A DNA stretch of 64,000 nt. Origin: Notospermus geniculatus (taxonomy: Eukaryota; Nemertea; Pilidiophora; Heteronemertea; Lineidae). Of the stretch, positions 1 through 15,100 are shown piece by piece. Below the pieces are notes generated by a model that did no database searches, was not told where the DNA came from, and saw only the letters and a program-made list of their open reading frames with translations. The stretch is taken from NCBI GenBank assembly GCA_002633025.1, contig NMRB01000057.1, forward strand, positions 214,186 through 278,185. The letters are read 5' to 3'. The position numbers and the translations under genes are program-made. How positions within the stretch are numbered: the stretch's first letter is position 1; each line of letters opens with the position of its first letter.

Positions 1-106
1 GCCCAAAACCGCCGCCAAAATTCGTCCTGCTCCTTTTCATAGTCTCCATCATACCCGTAACCGCCATAAGTGTCACCTCCTATATCTCCTATATCTGGGT
101 TTTCTA
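1..106 (-). CDS. alpha2delta 3' cassette 4, cut by the window edge (phase-1 acceptor)
   Basis: After TCCCCATACAG the frame reads [20 protein letters not shown], then [14 protein letters not shown], to the window edge. GYxGxDYEKxQxxFWR is shared with cassette 3, so it is a paralogous exon. The rest, the common downstream exon and the anchor should lie to the left of this window. Confidence 0.8.
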
Positions 107-3100
107 CTGTATGGGGAGAAAATGTGAATAACATTTTGAGAATGGTCAGGGTGAGCTTTTTTTAAAATAGGACAATCTATGTATTTGAAAACCCTGACGG
201 GCAGGGGCAATTCTGGCAATAGAATTCTCAACCAATGCAATTATTGTGGAACCCAATATGAAGGCTGGGGAGAATCAGTTATCTACATGTGACTCTTCAA
301 AAGTATTTTAGTACCAGTATCCGCATTTTTCTATCTTTTTCTGACAACAGATTTCGAGGTCTATCCAAAAATTTGTTTAATGTCCACCTCATTTATCTCT
401 TTTCCAAAACTTGTTAATAAAATCCACACCAAGTTTTTCTATTTCAATCACAAAACTTGTTTAGGAATTAATTCCTCCAAGTTTAGCCTTATGTCCACAT
501 CAGTGCATAATTTCTTATGCATATGAGGACATAGATGGTCACAAAGCACGCATTTTTGAATTTTTCTATTTCACTCCAGTTTCCAGTTCTGGTTTGCGAT
601 TTGGTTTCGGTTTGAAACCGTGCCACTCTGTTTTTTATTTAATGACTACTTGGGTGCACTAGCTGAATGATCACTTTTGTTGTATTCACCAATGACAGTG
701 GGCAAAACAACATTTCCTATCAGGGGCATTAGGCAAGATGCATTGTAATGCACCACAATATCTGCATTATAATGCATAATAATGTTTGCAATGCAAAAGT
801 GTACCGAGTATGCATAACATTATAATGCACAACAATGTATGCATTACAATGCACAACAATGCAAGCATTACAATGCACAACAGTGTATGCATTACAATGC
901 ACAACAGTGTAAGCATTACAATGCATAACAATGTAGCATATGCATCACAATGCACAACAATGTATAACACCTGTGGTAAACTGTTCGTGTCTCCATCATG
1001 TAGGCATTATTGCCAACATCCCTTTAAACTCAAGGACATATTTCAGGTACATCTGAACTACATATAACTGAATACTACATTATGACCTCAACGGGGTCGA
1101 TTATTCTTACTTGTTATATGGTAAAAATCCTGTTATTTTCTTGCTAAAACTTTCGTGTACCACAAATAAATCTATTTTAGTCCTGCAAGTTCCATTGCCA
1201 ATTATGGCTGGTGTGGAATTGGCTAGACTGGCCATGTGCTGACGCCAGAACACTTCTTGTGCTTTTTCATAATCATACCCATTATATCCATCGCTGTAAC
1301 CGTCCAGATAGGACATGTACTCCTCTGCGTGAGAGAAAAGATGGATACAATCTTTAGAAAACACCAATTCAGCTTTTATAATGAACGTCACTTCAGACTT
1401 TTAGGAGTTATCTCAATTAAACCAGGAAAAAATATCTGATCTATGCCATCGGCACAAAACAGGTTTTCCAGAAACATTCCCCTCCACATCAAACATGGTT
1501 ACTTTGGTCTGTTCTTCACGATTCATGTATTTCTTTTTGCAACTTTGGTGGAAAAACATTTTTAGGTGAGCAATGATACATGGTTATGCAACTTTGTAAA
1601 CAGTAAATTAGCAATGATAAGATATTTTTACATTTCCAACTGAAAGAAAACAGAACAGTCTATTATTATTTGTTTATGGGACTGGATTTTGGGTCTTGTA
1701 CAAGATGATTTGTCACCATCACTTTGGGTAATGCAGCTTTCTGGGGCCAAAGCAGGCCTATTTCCGCAAGAAACCAGGTTGAGCTTCACACAATAATACA
1801 CAGCGAATATATTTGAGATACCTGAAATTTCTACAACTAAAACACATTTAGTTGATCCTGCATCATCTGTGCTGAAATGAACTTAAATCAGAAGATTATT
1901 TAAGTTCAAATAAGAGAACTTCAATCATATTGGTCAAAATGATCAAGTTCAGTTGTTTCAGAAATGGTAATGAATTTGCTTTCAAGCTTAATGCGTAATA
2001 CTCAAAGACGAAAGCATTTATGGTAATGATTATTTTGTCACCAAGTTAATGTTTTCAACAAATTGGACATGACTGGTCTGACATTTCCAGGGAACGCTGC
2101 CAGTGGACACCTTTTCCAGGAGGCCACCTCCTCATTAAGGACACCCAGCATTTTGTCAGTTAACGCTGCCTTTATAGAGAGGCTCCCACTGTTTACATAT
2201 TTCTGAAACAACTCCTGGAAACAGCAAAACCTGAAGTGGAAAATGATTGGCATTCTTAGACAAGATAAGACAGGCCTTTGTAAGGGTTATCATTCTGATT
2301 GGCCGGATCGACTTCAATAGGCATGACTCCAAGGGACAGAAATGACAGGACTCGGACAGAAAAAAATTCATGAATAAATCAGTCAGTGTTAAAAAATGTG
2401 ACGTTCAATGCAAAAACAAGCATGTGATTCTATGCAGAGTGATTAACTCTTAGGCATTTACCGTTTATGTCAGGTTAACAGTGGCAAATTGGACTCATTT
2501 TCGTTTCCCTGGTTATTCCAAGTTTTAGCATCCACCATTTGGAAACTGTAGTTGAACGACGTCATTGATGGTGCTTGAACCGATCGTTTGGTACCAAATA
2601 CATGGATATGTTTGGTAACAAGTGTTGATGCAAATAGCGTGGAAAATTTGATGCAGACGCATTTTGTCGCACAATCAAATGCCTAAGAGTGATAAATTAT
2701 TCTTCCTTCAAATGGACGATAATTGTTGGCAGACTGTTGCATGTATCAACAACCATGCATTCTATCAATAATTTCACCGGGAAACGCATTGGCCACTCTT
2801 CGGCTTCAGAGGTCTTTACGAAGCAACTCCCTGGTTGGGTATAAAATTGAGAATTTTGCCAAAAGCAGACGAAGGACATAATATTTTGAAGTCTGAGGCT
2901 CAATTGCAAAAGCATTTTCTGCCCAAGACATAAAATGCAACAGACTGCCAGCAAATAGACAACAAAGAAAGCATCTGATTTTGATAACAGAATAAGAAAG
3001 AGATGGATGGAACATGGAAACTGACTTTTTTAACTCATGCTACCGGTACTGATTGTTTCATTGGTTGCAAACTGTTGATACCAAATTGGACACACATTCA

Positions 3101-6100
3101 CATTTTTTTTCTATAACAGGCTCATCAGACATCCTTTTTTTGTAGTGAATACAAAAAAGCTTATGTAGAAAGGCAATATTAGTCCACCTCCCAAAGTGGC
3201 CCACAGTAAGCCATGGTATTGTTTTGTATCATTCATGCTCAACAGCAAAAGAGCCTAGCCTCATACAAAGACGGTAATTCGTCTCCAGAAATTCTGGAGA
3301 CAAATTTAACGGCTAAGAAACATAGCAAGTAGCTCTACTGATTTCCAAATTTTTTGCAAATAGTCCACCGTCATAGTCCTCGTTATACCGCCAGTGGCGG
3401 TATAACGAGGGTGTTGTTGGCAATGTTGAAATGCCTTCTACCGAGCAAATCAATTGTCTGTGGCGATATATCGAGGGGCGGTATAATGAGAGTGGACTGT
3501 ACAAAATGGTTTTAGAGTTAAATAGAGGAATATAGAATATAGCTATCTGTAAAAGATGAGTTCACAAATAATCAATGATTTATATGCAGAGCAAAGATGC
3601 CAGTTTCTATGTTCATCAACCTGATGATGTGCAGTAACGAGACAACAGCGCCACCTGGTGGTGGAATTCATCCTTACTTGTTACAAGAATTACACGCACG
3701 ATTGCTGCTACGTTTGTTGCCCCAACGAGGGTTGGTAACAAACAAGTCTCGAGCCATTTGACAGGTGTGGTTATCCTTAAGGTATGTGCGATTCCTTGCC
3801 AGTAAATCTGCCTGTTCTAAGAAATTTTGTGTCTCCTGATAGTATGCGGCATAATAATCAGCGGTGCTCATTCTCCCTACGTACAAAGGACACACAGACA
3901 GTCAAATTCGGTAAAGAAATCTCTGGGGCTGCATACAGTGGCACAGATAATTTTCATCAGTAATCTATCAGAGATAGGAAACAGGCCATTTCAGCCCACT
4001 GCCATTTTGGCCCACTAATATTTCGGCCCATAGTGATTGCGGCCAATAGTGATTGCGGCCCGTAGTGATTGCGGCCTGTAGTGATTGTGGCTCGTAGTGA
4101 TTGTGGCCCATAGTAATTGCAGCCCACTACCATTTCAGCCCACAGTGACTTTTGCCCACTACTGTTTTGGCCCACAGTCATTTCTGGCCGGGTTGAAATG
4201 GCAGAGGGCCAAAATGAGTGTATCCCATGGGAGATAAGGAACATATCATGATCTTATATTGAGATCACATGAAAAGTTTCTGTCAGGATCAGACATTTCA
4301 TTCTAAAGGAAATCTTCAATGTCTTATTCAAGACCTGGCCAGTCCAAACTTCCCACAAGTGAAACTGCCCTTAGGGACATCTATGCAAGGAGGACAGCTC
4401 CCTACTGTGGAAATAAAGTTCAGTGAAGTGTGGCAACATATTTCGACCAAGGTTCCACTGCTGAAGATGTAAAAAAAACAAGAACAGGTACACGCAAAAA
4501 CCAGGGACACAACAGTGCACACACAAGAGGGGGACACCACAGACAGGAGGAACATAATAAAGCCATAGATGTAAGAATAAATGAATCAAAGTAATTTGAA
4601 ACACAGTAAAACTGAAAACTTGACAACAGACAAACTTCCCTTAGCAGATGCCTCTACCAGGGGGACACCTGTCTATCATGAACACCAAAGCGAAGTCCCA
4701 AATTGGCCAGTTACATCTTTCAATGAAAGACGACATTCATCCCAAAGGGGTACATATATTCAGTAAGGATCATGCCAGAAAACCTTATTTTTACAGGATT
4801 CCATCAGTTCTCAATGTAAAGAAACACAACTTGCATACATTTTCGGAACAGAAAAATTAAGTACATTTACCCTAAAACAATAATACATATGTATTGATGC
4901 TAGCAAAGCTGATCACGTGCAAACAAAATCAAACTAAGTCCCAAATCCTGCATAAAAAGGTATTAATGGATCCCGCTTGGGAATGAGGAAAAGGAAAAAT
5001 AAGTACGGATTTGAACCAAAGACAAACTGACGGGCCATTTTCATTGAAGTGGTTTCCGACACCTACTGGTGGTTTTCAGATGCATTTATACTCCTTCTTT
5101 CTTGCAATACTACAAATCAAAGAGGTCTTAGGACGATGATGGCCTGCAGGAACTGCTCGTTAAGTGCAGGAAACCACAAGCCGGAGTTCCACCTATGGCA
5201 AAAAATTTGCACAAAGAGGAAACAATTAAAGGAAACAAGGACACTAAGAATCGAAGTCAGCTGCCCCATGCAGAATAATCTCTTTCAACAAAAAAATCAA
5301 CTATCATCAAAAGAATCATGCAATGGATCGTTCAAAATAGAATCGGTTATTTTTCATGCAGGTCTAGTTCAACACCACTCCAAAGTAGTCTTTCTGCAAA
5401 TGTGAGGCAATTATGTGGCATACAACACAAGTGCGGTGTTAGAGACCAAATCCAGAGGTATAAGGGGAGAAAAACTGCTTCGAGCAAAGCCAAGGAGCCA
5501 TGAATCCATTAGTAAGAATGTGTTAGCTTAACTATAGGCCCACCACCAACCATTTTGAAATCCATACCATTGTAATACCAACACCCACGGCCATACCGAA
5601 GCCAAGAAGAACTCTCATTAGTATATTATCATTCCACCAGAAATAATTCCACACTGTTATGTTGCACGACCCAGTCCGAAGGAGACATGAAGACTCTGTA
5701 GTTCATAATGATTTATTTTACCAAACTCTACCTCCTAGGACCAGGTAATGCTCCATAACAGCGCAGGGCGTTCTTGAAATTTCCCACTCACTGTCTGCCT
5801 TTAGTTGTCAGTACAGCGCCCTCTTTCTTAACATCCACAGTCTCTCCTTCATCAATTGCAAGAACACCTCCGTACAATGTGACAGGTCTGTTCCATAGGG
5901 TGCATAGCTTAATGCCCTTGGTGTAATAACCTGACAAATATGCACAGATTCAGAATGCTGCGAGCATGTCACAGGGTTGGGGCAAATGAATATATTTCCA
6001 AGGTTTGGCAGGTGCCTTGTCTCTGAAATTTAAGTCCCACAATGCGTGTTTGTGGGTCTCCATACCTGGTACAGTAATGAGCACATGAAACAGGACAACG

Positions 6101-9100
6101 TAAAAGTTAATTCATTGCTTAATTCACACAAAAATTCCTCTCAAATTTCATCGGGGGTGTAGGATGACCTGAAATTAAGGGGGTGCATCCTATTTACACT
6201 TGGGCTGGCCAATCAAAAGGGGTAGGCCTATGTGTCAAAGAATTCTGATCCTCTCTGACGACAATGCTACGTATTTTCTACTCAGAATAACTGACTACTG
6301 TACCCACCTTCTGGAGCTGGCCCAACTCCCGTCATTTCTTCTTGGCCCCAGGCACCTCGATTATTCCACCAGGAAAACAAATTAAATTGCACTAAGAATC
6401 TGCAAAGGAAATGGGGATTGTTACTATGAAAGACAAACAAAAGATGATCTTGGATGTGAGCATTCTGGAAAAAGATTTAACTGGCACGGCACTAACCCAA
6501 AGCCATGTAAGCACAGACTGTGACAGGGTCACAACTTACAGGGATGCGCCAACAATGTGACAAGACTCTAAAACTGTCAACTGGCTCGCACCCTCCAGGC
6601 TGCATCACATCTGGGGGGGGGGGACCTTGAGAACTGCCCAAGGAACCCCAGACAGGACGGGACAATGAAGGGATTGAAATGGCAGGCTAATTATTGAATA
6701 TGATGTATCTTGCATGATACCGTACTTACAAGGCTATTTCCTGTATCGCCCACGAAACGGAGGAAAATAATCTTTTTAAAGGCTGAAAACGAGAAGTGGC
6801 AGTGATTGTAGATTCAAAATGGTGTAAAAATGAGATTTTGTTGAAAAGTCAATGAAGGGGAATTGTGTAGAGGAGACAAGACTTACATTCATTATAAAAG
6901 AGCTAGCACCGGACATAATGTTATCATATACGTTGCAGACACCTTGGTAGTCATACACTGTCACCCTGGAAATAAAATCAAAGAGGTTGTAACATAATAC
7001 CTGTTTTGAACCAGATAGTGAAACGTTGAGTTGCTTGGCTATGAAAAAGGGAAAGCATTGACTTTTATAGTGATTCGGCAACAACATCTGCACCTACCTT
7101 TTATAGACTTTTTTGTCTACAAGATCAGAGAGCAAGGCACCATCGACTTCACCAAAAAACTTCCCAATCTGAAAAAGAAATGACCATACATGTATAAGGT
7201 TGATAGGGGCAAGAAAGGGTTTGAACCCCTGGCTTGCAGCTACATTATGGCACGGCTTAATAACCCGCTGGACATGGAGGATTTCCTTTATGGCTTAGTG
7301 ATTGGCACGTTAGCCTCTGAGCTAGAAAAGCAACATCAGCCCAATCAATGGTCAGTACTTGGATGGGTGACCAGCAGCGTATGACACACTATTTATCTTA
7401 TAAATGAAGCCTTACCTCAGTGTCACTATTGTTTTTGTTGGAGTAAATTATAAAACCATTTTCATCCAAAAGATAGCAACTCAGTTTCTGAAAGAGAAAA
7501 GATAATGTGTCAACATCTGGAACAAGATTCTCGCACATGATTTCTATGTGGACGCTTCACTGAAACAATGTTGAAGCCATTGCTTGCTGGAGCCTCACGC
7601 AAAATGCACAGGAATGAACCATGGCTTACAGGCGCGGCACGCACCTCCCCTTTCGGCCAACAAATCTGTAAAATTTACGGTACCGTGAAATTCTGAAATT
7701 TGGAGCAAATCATTGAAATTCATCGCAGATTTCAATGTTTCTAGCACAGGGTGCCCCCTCTTTTCCGAAATCGTGGATCCACCCCTGGCTTACCTCATTC
7801 TCACATGTCAATGGACACGTCCCTGTTGAACATTTTTTTGTTTCCTCCATGAACACCTCTGTAAATTTGGCGTAATTCATCTGGAAGCCAACAACACCGA
7901 AAGGTGTTTCCTTGTGATCCTTCTTGATCTTCACCACAACGGGAATAACAGCAACAATGGATCTTTCTGTGTCATTCCCTGAAAAGATGGAATTCAATGC
8001 TAAAAAGCCTCTCACAACACAATCAATGCGAGGGTCCGTGGGTGGGTTTGAGTCCGGTAGGAAGCTATGACTTTCACCTTAGAAACCCGTTATTATTTCA
8101 TGTTCACAACACAATCTGATATACATGTAGGCCTAGAGCCTTCTCCTGTAGCCAAATTCATGTGGTTGCGTTTTGTTCAGCTTGTTCAGCACAGGCTGAA
8201 CTGTACCTTGAGTATGGCCATGGCACTAGCACCAGCTATGGAGGATTCTTTTAAGGCCTATTGGTCAGCAGGCTAGCCTCCGAACTGTACGTTCAGCAGT
8301 GTTGAGGAGCATTGTCATGATACTTGGGCCTATCCGTCAAAAGGATTACCGGTACATGTTTCAACATTTATCCTTCCCTACATATAAAAGAGACTCACCG
8401 ACTTGTCTTGCCCTGGGAACCATAAAGGTTATGGTATCATAACCTTTGTCTTTTTTATTACTAGCGAACACATTGTCTACTGCTCGCTGGTAATATAATT
8501 CCTCTATTGTCTTATCTTCCTTTTTCAGCCATTCTCTGAAACAGGAAAAGCCTCCATTGAGTGAAAATTATGAGGACGTCATTCAGCCTTGAGTAAGCAG
8601 GCCTACTTTGATTGTCATCAGAAGGGAAGAGAACAAATTTGATTTGAATCGCTTTTCAAATGGAAGCCAAAGATTGATTCCCATCTTACAATGAGCTCCG
8701 TCGTTTGCGTCAGCCAATCAGGTGTCTTTCCCTGAAATTAAGCGAATTAATTTTGTTGTCTTGTAGGAATTCTGAACTTACGTGTCAGCATCTTCTTCAA
8801 ATTGATAATATCTTGTCACGCCAGCTCTAGTGCCAAAAAATGTCATCTCGATTCCATCACTGTCTCTGCAACAATGAAGCAGTTTCCTCATGGTTAGGTT
8901 GCGTTGGACTTCACTGCATTTAAGTACGGTTGCATTGTGATATCATGGACGGAAAACTGGCCTATTATACTGAAGCGACTGATCTCAGTATTGACTCATT
9001 TGCACCAGGACTGAGCAGCCGATCCGAGCTTCTGCTGAAATTTCCTAAAGGCCTTGGATATAAATTCAAAAGAATTTCAAGAAAAGTTGTTCAGAAAGTT

Positions 9101-12100
9101 GAGAGAACAATTTTCCTTGGAACAGACTTCAGCAAATACCATAGGATGTGAAAAATCTTTGCCGTCTGGTGGAGTATGGGGCAGATGAGTTAATATTGTC
9201 ATGTATGATGGGTATACATTGTACAAAATGCTCACTTTTTTCCTGATGTCCATTTGGAAGCTGCATTTTGTGTTGCCTTGGCATCCCATAACATGCTGAG
9301 AATCATGGCCTTGCCCCATTCATTACACTTCTTGTACAGAGTCTCGTTATTGAAATATTCCACCAGGACCACAGTTGGATCGTTGAGAGTTTGGTTGAAT
9401 TCTAGGAAGCAGTAATCTTCCCTGCAAAAACAAGAAATGATGGTGTTTTAGGGGCATTAACAAAATGAACAGAAATGACTGATGGGGTTCTCTGGCCATT
9501 CAGCGTTGGCATACTGTGGTACCGGTAGGCCTACGGCGCAGTAGGGCCATGACCCCAACACACTTGAAGCTTAGATGCATGCCAAGTGTGACTGCGCCAA
9601 CAAATCTGACCTCAGGCATGTTGTCTCTATGAATCTTTCACTTTGCAAAGCTTTGATTGATCAACTTACCAGTCCTGATTCACCACAACACCATCCTTCG
9701 GATCTTTACTGTTGATGAAATATTTGTCTTCTGCAAAAAACACAAATGAAGCACAGTATAGAATACCCATATTCTTATCTCAATATGCCATCTCGCATCT
9801 CAAATTCCGCTTGTTATTTTACTTACCAAATTCTGATTTTTTCGATTTTGCAATGAAGATGTTTTTGCCATAGAGCTCTGGAAATGCCAGACCAAGGCTG
9901 AAATGAAATGAATGTTTTGAGAGTGAATGAACAGAGGAGACTCAATGTCGACTTTTCTACAAACCTCTCTGATACAACATCTGATGTATTCATACATTTC
10001 ACACAGGCAGTTTCCAAAAATATTTTCATGCAACCAGTTGCTTTTCAAAGTTTTCTCAAGAAAACTAAAAGGCCTTTTTAGGAATGGTAAATTTGGTACA
10101 GTGTGAATTCCTTGTTTATAGCATCACATGACTTACCTAAAGGGTGTATTTTCTATTTTGATAAAATAGTAGTTATTTGTTCTTTGTATCACTCGCGTCT
10201 GAAAATGAATAGCGTGGAAACACTACGTTAACAGAATATGACAAATGAATCAGAAATAAGGTTCATGAATATGAAAATGTGAAGGAAATGAATGTCTTGC
10301 TGTCCCATCCAATTGTCCTAGGTACAAGTTGTCCCAGGTGCCAATTGTCCTAGACCTGTGTGAATCGGCTAGTAGAATTGTCTCAGTAGGGCCTACAATG
10401 TTCGGGCACGAATTGCCCTGTAAGGCCTTGCTCAATGGTTTCACACATGGTAACACTTTAGGCAGGTTGAGAAAATCTTGTTAATTCTTACCATATTATC
10501 AAAATGGATGTTCACTTTCATTTTCAGTTCACTGGAGACAGGGGGACGGTCAATCATTTTACGACGCAGCTGAAAAAAACAAGGAAGATACAATCTAGGT
10601 TCTGAAGGATTTGGACCAGCTGGTCCCTTTTTACCAACAACTTCCACATTTTAGATACTTTGTTAATCTCCAAACATCCTTGGTTTGAGGATACTTTGAA
10701 GTCAAGCTATACCACATCAGAAAGGGACTACTTACTGTCATATTGTAATCAGGAAACCCATATTCCTAAAAGAAAGACACGAAAAAGTTACAGGAGAAAT
10801 CCTAACTGGTTCTGTCGAATCTGCTACATTTGATTATTAAGACAGCATGCTCGCCCACGTTGCCATAGGTCCACAAAAAGAGAATCTGTAAGACTATGTA
10901 CAAGAACCTTGAACCATTAAACAACACTGGAACATTTTTTCAACTTCAAATATGGTGGTGTCATTCGGGATGTTGTCAACACTGGCATAAACTTACATCA
11001 ATATAGTCTGTTTCCAATTCCACCTCAGACAGATCAACACTGTTGTAATTTGGTTTTTCTTTCCCATTGAGCTGCAAAGTAGAAAGGGTGAATGTAGAAA
11101 AAGATTGCTCGCGAACAGATTGCCCTAACAAAGGAAGTACCCAACCCATACCTAGCACTGCCCTACCAAATAGGAACTACCCATCCTGTGCCTTGCATTG
11201 CCCTACAAATTAGGAGCCTTCATACTGTACCTTGCATTGCCCTACCAAACAGGACCTACCTATCCTGTGCCTAGCATTGTAATCAACAAGAACAATGGCA
11301 AATTCACACCGAATTCAACTGACTATAAGTTCCAACCACTCATGAATAAGGCAAGTGTTGATGAAAAGATTAGGAGAGAATCATCTTACAGAAAGAATGG
11401 TGCTGGTGCCCAACTTTCAAAATCATCCCAAAAAGCTACTCACCGTTGGCCTGAAGTCAGGGTGAAAGAGAATATACCCATTGTTTGTGATGGCGAATGG
11501 ATAAGCATTTACGCCAAGCTCATATAGCGGCGTCAGTTTGGTGATCTCCTTTATTGGTACGTCTGTCCCCATTACACCGAGTAAAGTACCCTTCTTCAAC
11601 TCATTAGGGTCTGTTGAACTTGTCTGAAATGGAGAAAATATGGCAAGTTGTCATTGTCTATTTACAGAGATGTCCATAATACTTTGTACCAATACACAGA
11701 GTTGCAGTTGGTACCGTACTGAGGGAAAATCCAATATGGCTGCCATGGTGGCCATCTTGAATTGGTTTCCACCACTGAAGCCAGTGAATCTTCTTTCATG
11801 ATTGGTCAAAAACTGAATCTGTACGGCACAAAAATTGGAAGAATTCTTCAACAGCACAAGAAGTGAATTACTCACAACAGATGAATTTCGATCGAAGACC
11901 GGCTGTGCCACTGACGTCATCATTCTCAGGCCCTGGAAATAAGAAATAGAAACATTTTACATGGGTTCAGATTTGTCACCTCTTGCAAACTGAACACAAC
12001 AACCTTTATGAGAGAACTAAAGACAACACTCTAAACTGCATTAACTGCAGTCAGGAAAACAGTTTAACTTGAAATGAATTTGAAGAAAAAGTCTTCAGAT

Positions 12101-15100
12101 AGTCGACATGAACAACCTTTCTTCAAATATTTTTCAATCAATATCACAGGATGTGAGAAAACTTGGACAGAAGATGGCGTCTGCTGGACCTCTGAGGGTC
12201 GATGAATGCTTCAAGTAGAACTGATATTTACCTCCATGCTCCTCTGTAGACGAGACCAACACCATGTTGAAATAGATAGTCACCATCACCGAGACAGGCA
12301 AAGAATCATCCAAGTAAGCGAAGAGAGACAGGAAAAGAAGAAAACTTCATAAATACATGGTTCAAAATCATACAAGAATAATACTTATACTTCGCAACCT
12401 GCTTCAACAAAACATGCGACTTGGGCAGTTATCTTTTCTGACATTCCGCAATCTTGGATTACAGCCTGTGATTCCAGCTCACTGGAATCTCTGACATACA
12501 GAAGCTACGACAGTCAGCTGGGAACTGATAAAGTACTGACCCATCAACCCTTGGTGACTAATTTATAAGCCTAGCACGGCTAACCCATTCATTGAATGAC
12601 ACATCACTACAGCCTCTTTGCCTTTTGACGACACTCCTGAGTGGGGTAGGAGTGATTGCTTGTCAGAGCAAGATGGCCTCAGTTCCTAACTGATTGGCTC
12701 ACACCTGAGGACTTAGGCCTGATGGGAGGGGCATGCATGTCCAGAAATGGTCTTGGATCTGTGAATCTAGAGTATTACTACTACTATGCATAAGATACAG
12801 TATATGAGGAGCCTTCTGAAAAAAACATGTTCCTTGATTTACTTTTCAACAGAATGGCGAACAACAAATGACGTTATTTCTGAAGATGTAACACAGAAAA
12901 TTTATACACTTTTTGAAGACGTAACACAAAAAAATCTACATTCTTTCTGAAGATGTAACACAAAAATATCTATACACTTCTGAAGACGTAACACAAAAAA
13001 GTATCTACACTCTTTCGGAAGATGTAACAAAAATATACCGGTACACACTTTCTGAAGATGTAACACAAAACGTTTCTAGTCTTTCNNNNNNNNNNNNNNN
13101 NNNNNNNNNNNNNNNNNNNNNNNNNNNNNNNNNNNNNNNNNNNNNNNNNNNNNNNNNNNNNNNNNNNNNNNNNNNNNNNNNNNNNNNNNNNNNNNNNNNN
13201 NNNNNNNNNNNNNNNNNNNNNNNNNNNNNNNNNNNNNNNNNNNNNNNNNNNNNNNNNNNNNNNNNNNNNNNNNNNNNNNNNNNNNNNNNNNNNNNNNNNN
13301 NNNNNNNNNNNNNNNNNNNNNNNNNNNNNNNNNNNNNNNNNNNNNNNNNNNNNNNNNNNNNNNNNNNNNNNNNNNNNNNNNNNNNNNNNNNNNNNNNNNN
13401 NNNNNNNNNNNNNNNNNNNNNNNNNNNNNNNNNNNNNNNNNNNNNNNNNNNNNNNNNNNNNNNNNNNNNNNNNNNNNNNNNNNNNNNNNNNNNNNNNNNN
13501 NNNNNNNNNNNNNNNNNNNNNNNNNNNNNNNNNNNNNNNNNNNNNNNNNNNNNNNNNNNNNNNNNNNNNNNNNNNNNNNNNNNNNNNNNNNNNNNNNNNN
13601 NNNNNNNNNNNNNNNNNNNNNNNNNNNNNNNNNNNNNNNNNNNNNNNNNNNNNNNNNNNNNNNNNNNNNNNNNNNNNNNNNNNNNNNNNNNNNNNNNNNN
13701 NNNNNNNNNNNNNNNNNNNNNNNNNNNNNNNNNNNNNNNNNNNNNNNNNNNNNNNNNNNNNNNNNNNNNNNNNNNNNNNNNNNNNNNNNNNNNNNNNNNN
13801 NNNNNNNNNNNNNNNNNNNNNNNNNNNNNNNNNNNNNNNNNNNNNNNNNNNNNNNNNNNNNNNNCTGATATCCTAAATTTGATGCAATTTTCCTGCTTTT
13901 ATCAAACAGACCAAACATTATTTCTTTGATATCAGCATTAATTACATCAGCTGAATGAGTTGGTTCAATTGCAAAATAATGACTTTTCTACAAATGGTCG
14001 TATATTGCAGAGGAATATCAGATTTGAGAATTGGTCCCTATCAGGAGAGAAAGTTGCCTCTAGCTCTCAAGATCCCAAAGTGCCAGTAGAGGCAACTAAA
14101 AATTGGCACATTTTTCAACCGAAGCAAGATGACACCAGCCCCTTGATGTCTAAAATATGTGATAAACTATTCACAACATGCCACATCTGTATCAACCGGG
14201 GAATATTTTGACGATAATCCATGCGGTGAAACTTCAGATATGCTGGGTTCACATCAACCCCTAAGCATTCTACGCCTCTAATACTGCCATACTGTATAGA
14301 GGGGGGATAGCATAAGATGGACTTGTCAAATATCCATGAGTATTTTTTTTCTCAAACATGCTCAGGCAACACATCAAGAGAGGGTTACAAGTTTGCCATA
14401 CTTTTCGGGATGACAGCGGGACGAGAGTACACTCAGGAGGAGTAACTTGAGTGAGGAGCGAAATTGGTAAAGGAAGTTAAGGATGATGCGTTTTTGCATG
14501 GGTCATCTGCACGAGGCAAAGTCATCCTGGGTAAACTGGCCTTATCAGATTTTTATGGCCCATGGAAAATTCTGTACCAAGTCCTGTGTGGGATTAGAAC
14601 ATGTCCAAAGTCCTAGCGGCGTCACAAAGTAATTAGTCAATAAAATTGCTGGATATTGGTCACATGGATTCGATCTTTATCTACGCTACCTCACCTTTGT
14701 GGACACAGCACATCCTAGAACTTGCCTAATGCATCGCAATTCAAAATCGCACACGGATGACCCATGCAAAAATCACTTTGCCTCTATGGAAGAGCTCAGC
14801 CTTAAATTCAAAGTATTGAAACAATTTCTAATTCCAATTCTACAAACACTTGGTTCTTCACAAAACCAGGACTGAAATCAAAACTAAAACAGGCCGAGTA
14901 ATTTCTAAACATCCGAGCATTTTGACATTTAGTAAAGAAAGTGCGGGAAGAGAATATAGTGCAGATATGAAGGTAGGAATGATATTCAATTCAAAGCAGG
15001 AGATGATATGAAAGATTTGGAGAGAAAAAGAGACTAGCGTAGGTCTACATACAGCATCCTAGAGTGTGTGAAATCAGAGTAGTATATATGCTTAAATAAT

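Noticed and set aside
729-1067. Overlapping open frames on both strands rich in MHCNAYTVV-like words
   Set aside because: They are translations of the 24-bp minisatellite; the repetition follows the DNA unit, not protein structure.
7350-7384. A 5S rRNA gene
   Set aside because: Only the internal control region resembles 5S rRNA; the rest of the 120-nt gene is absent.
13076-13918. 280-codon minus-strand frame
   Set aside because: Nearly all of it is N; only the right edge has real bases.
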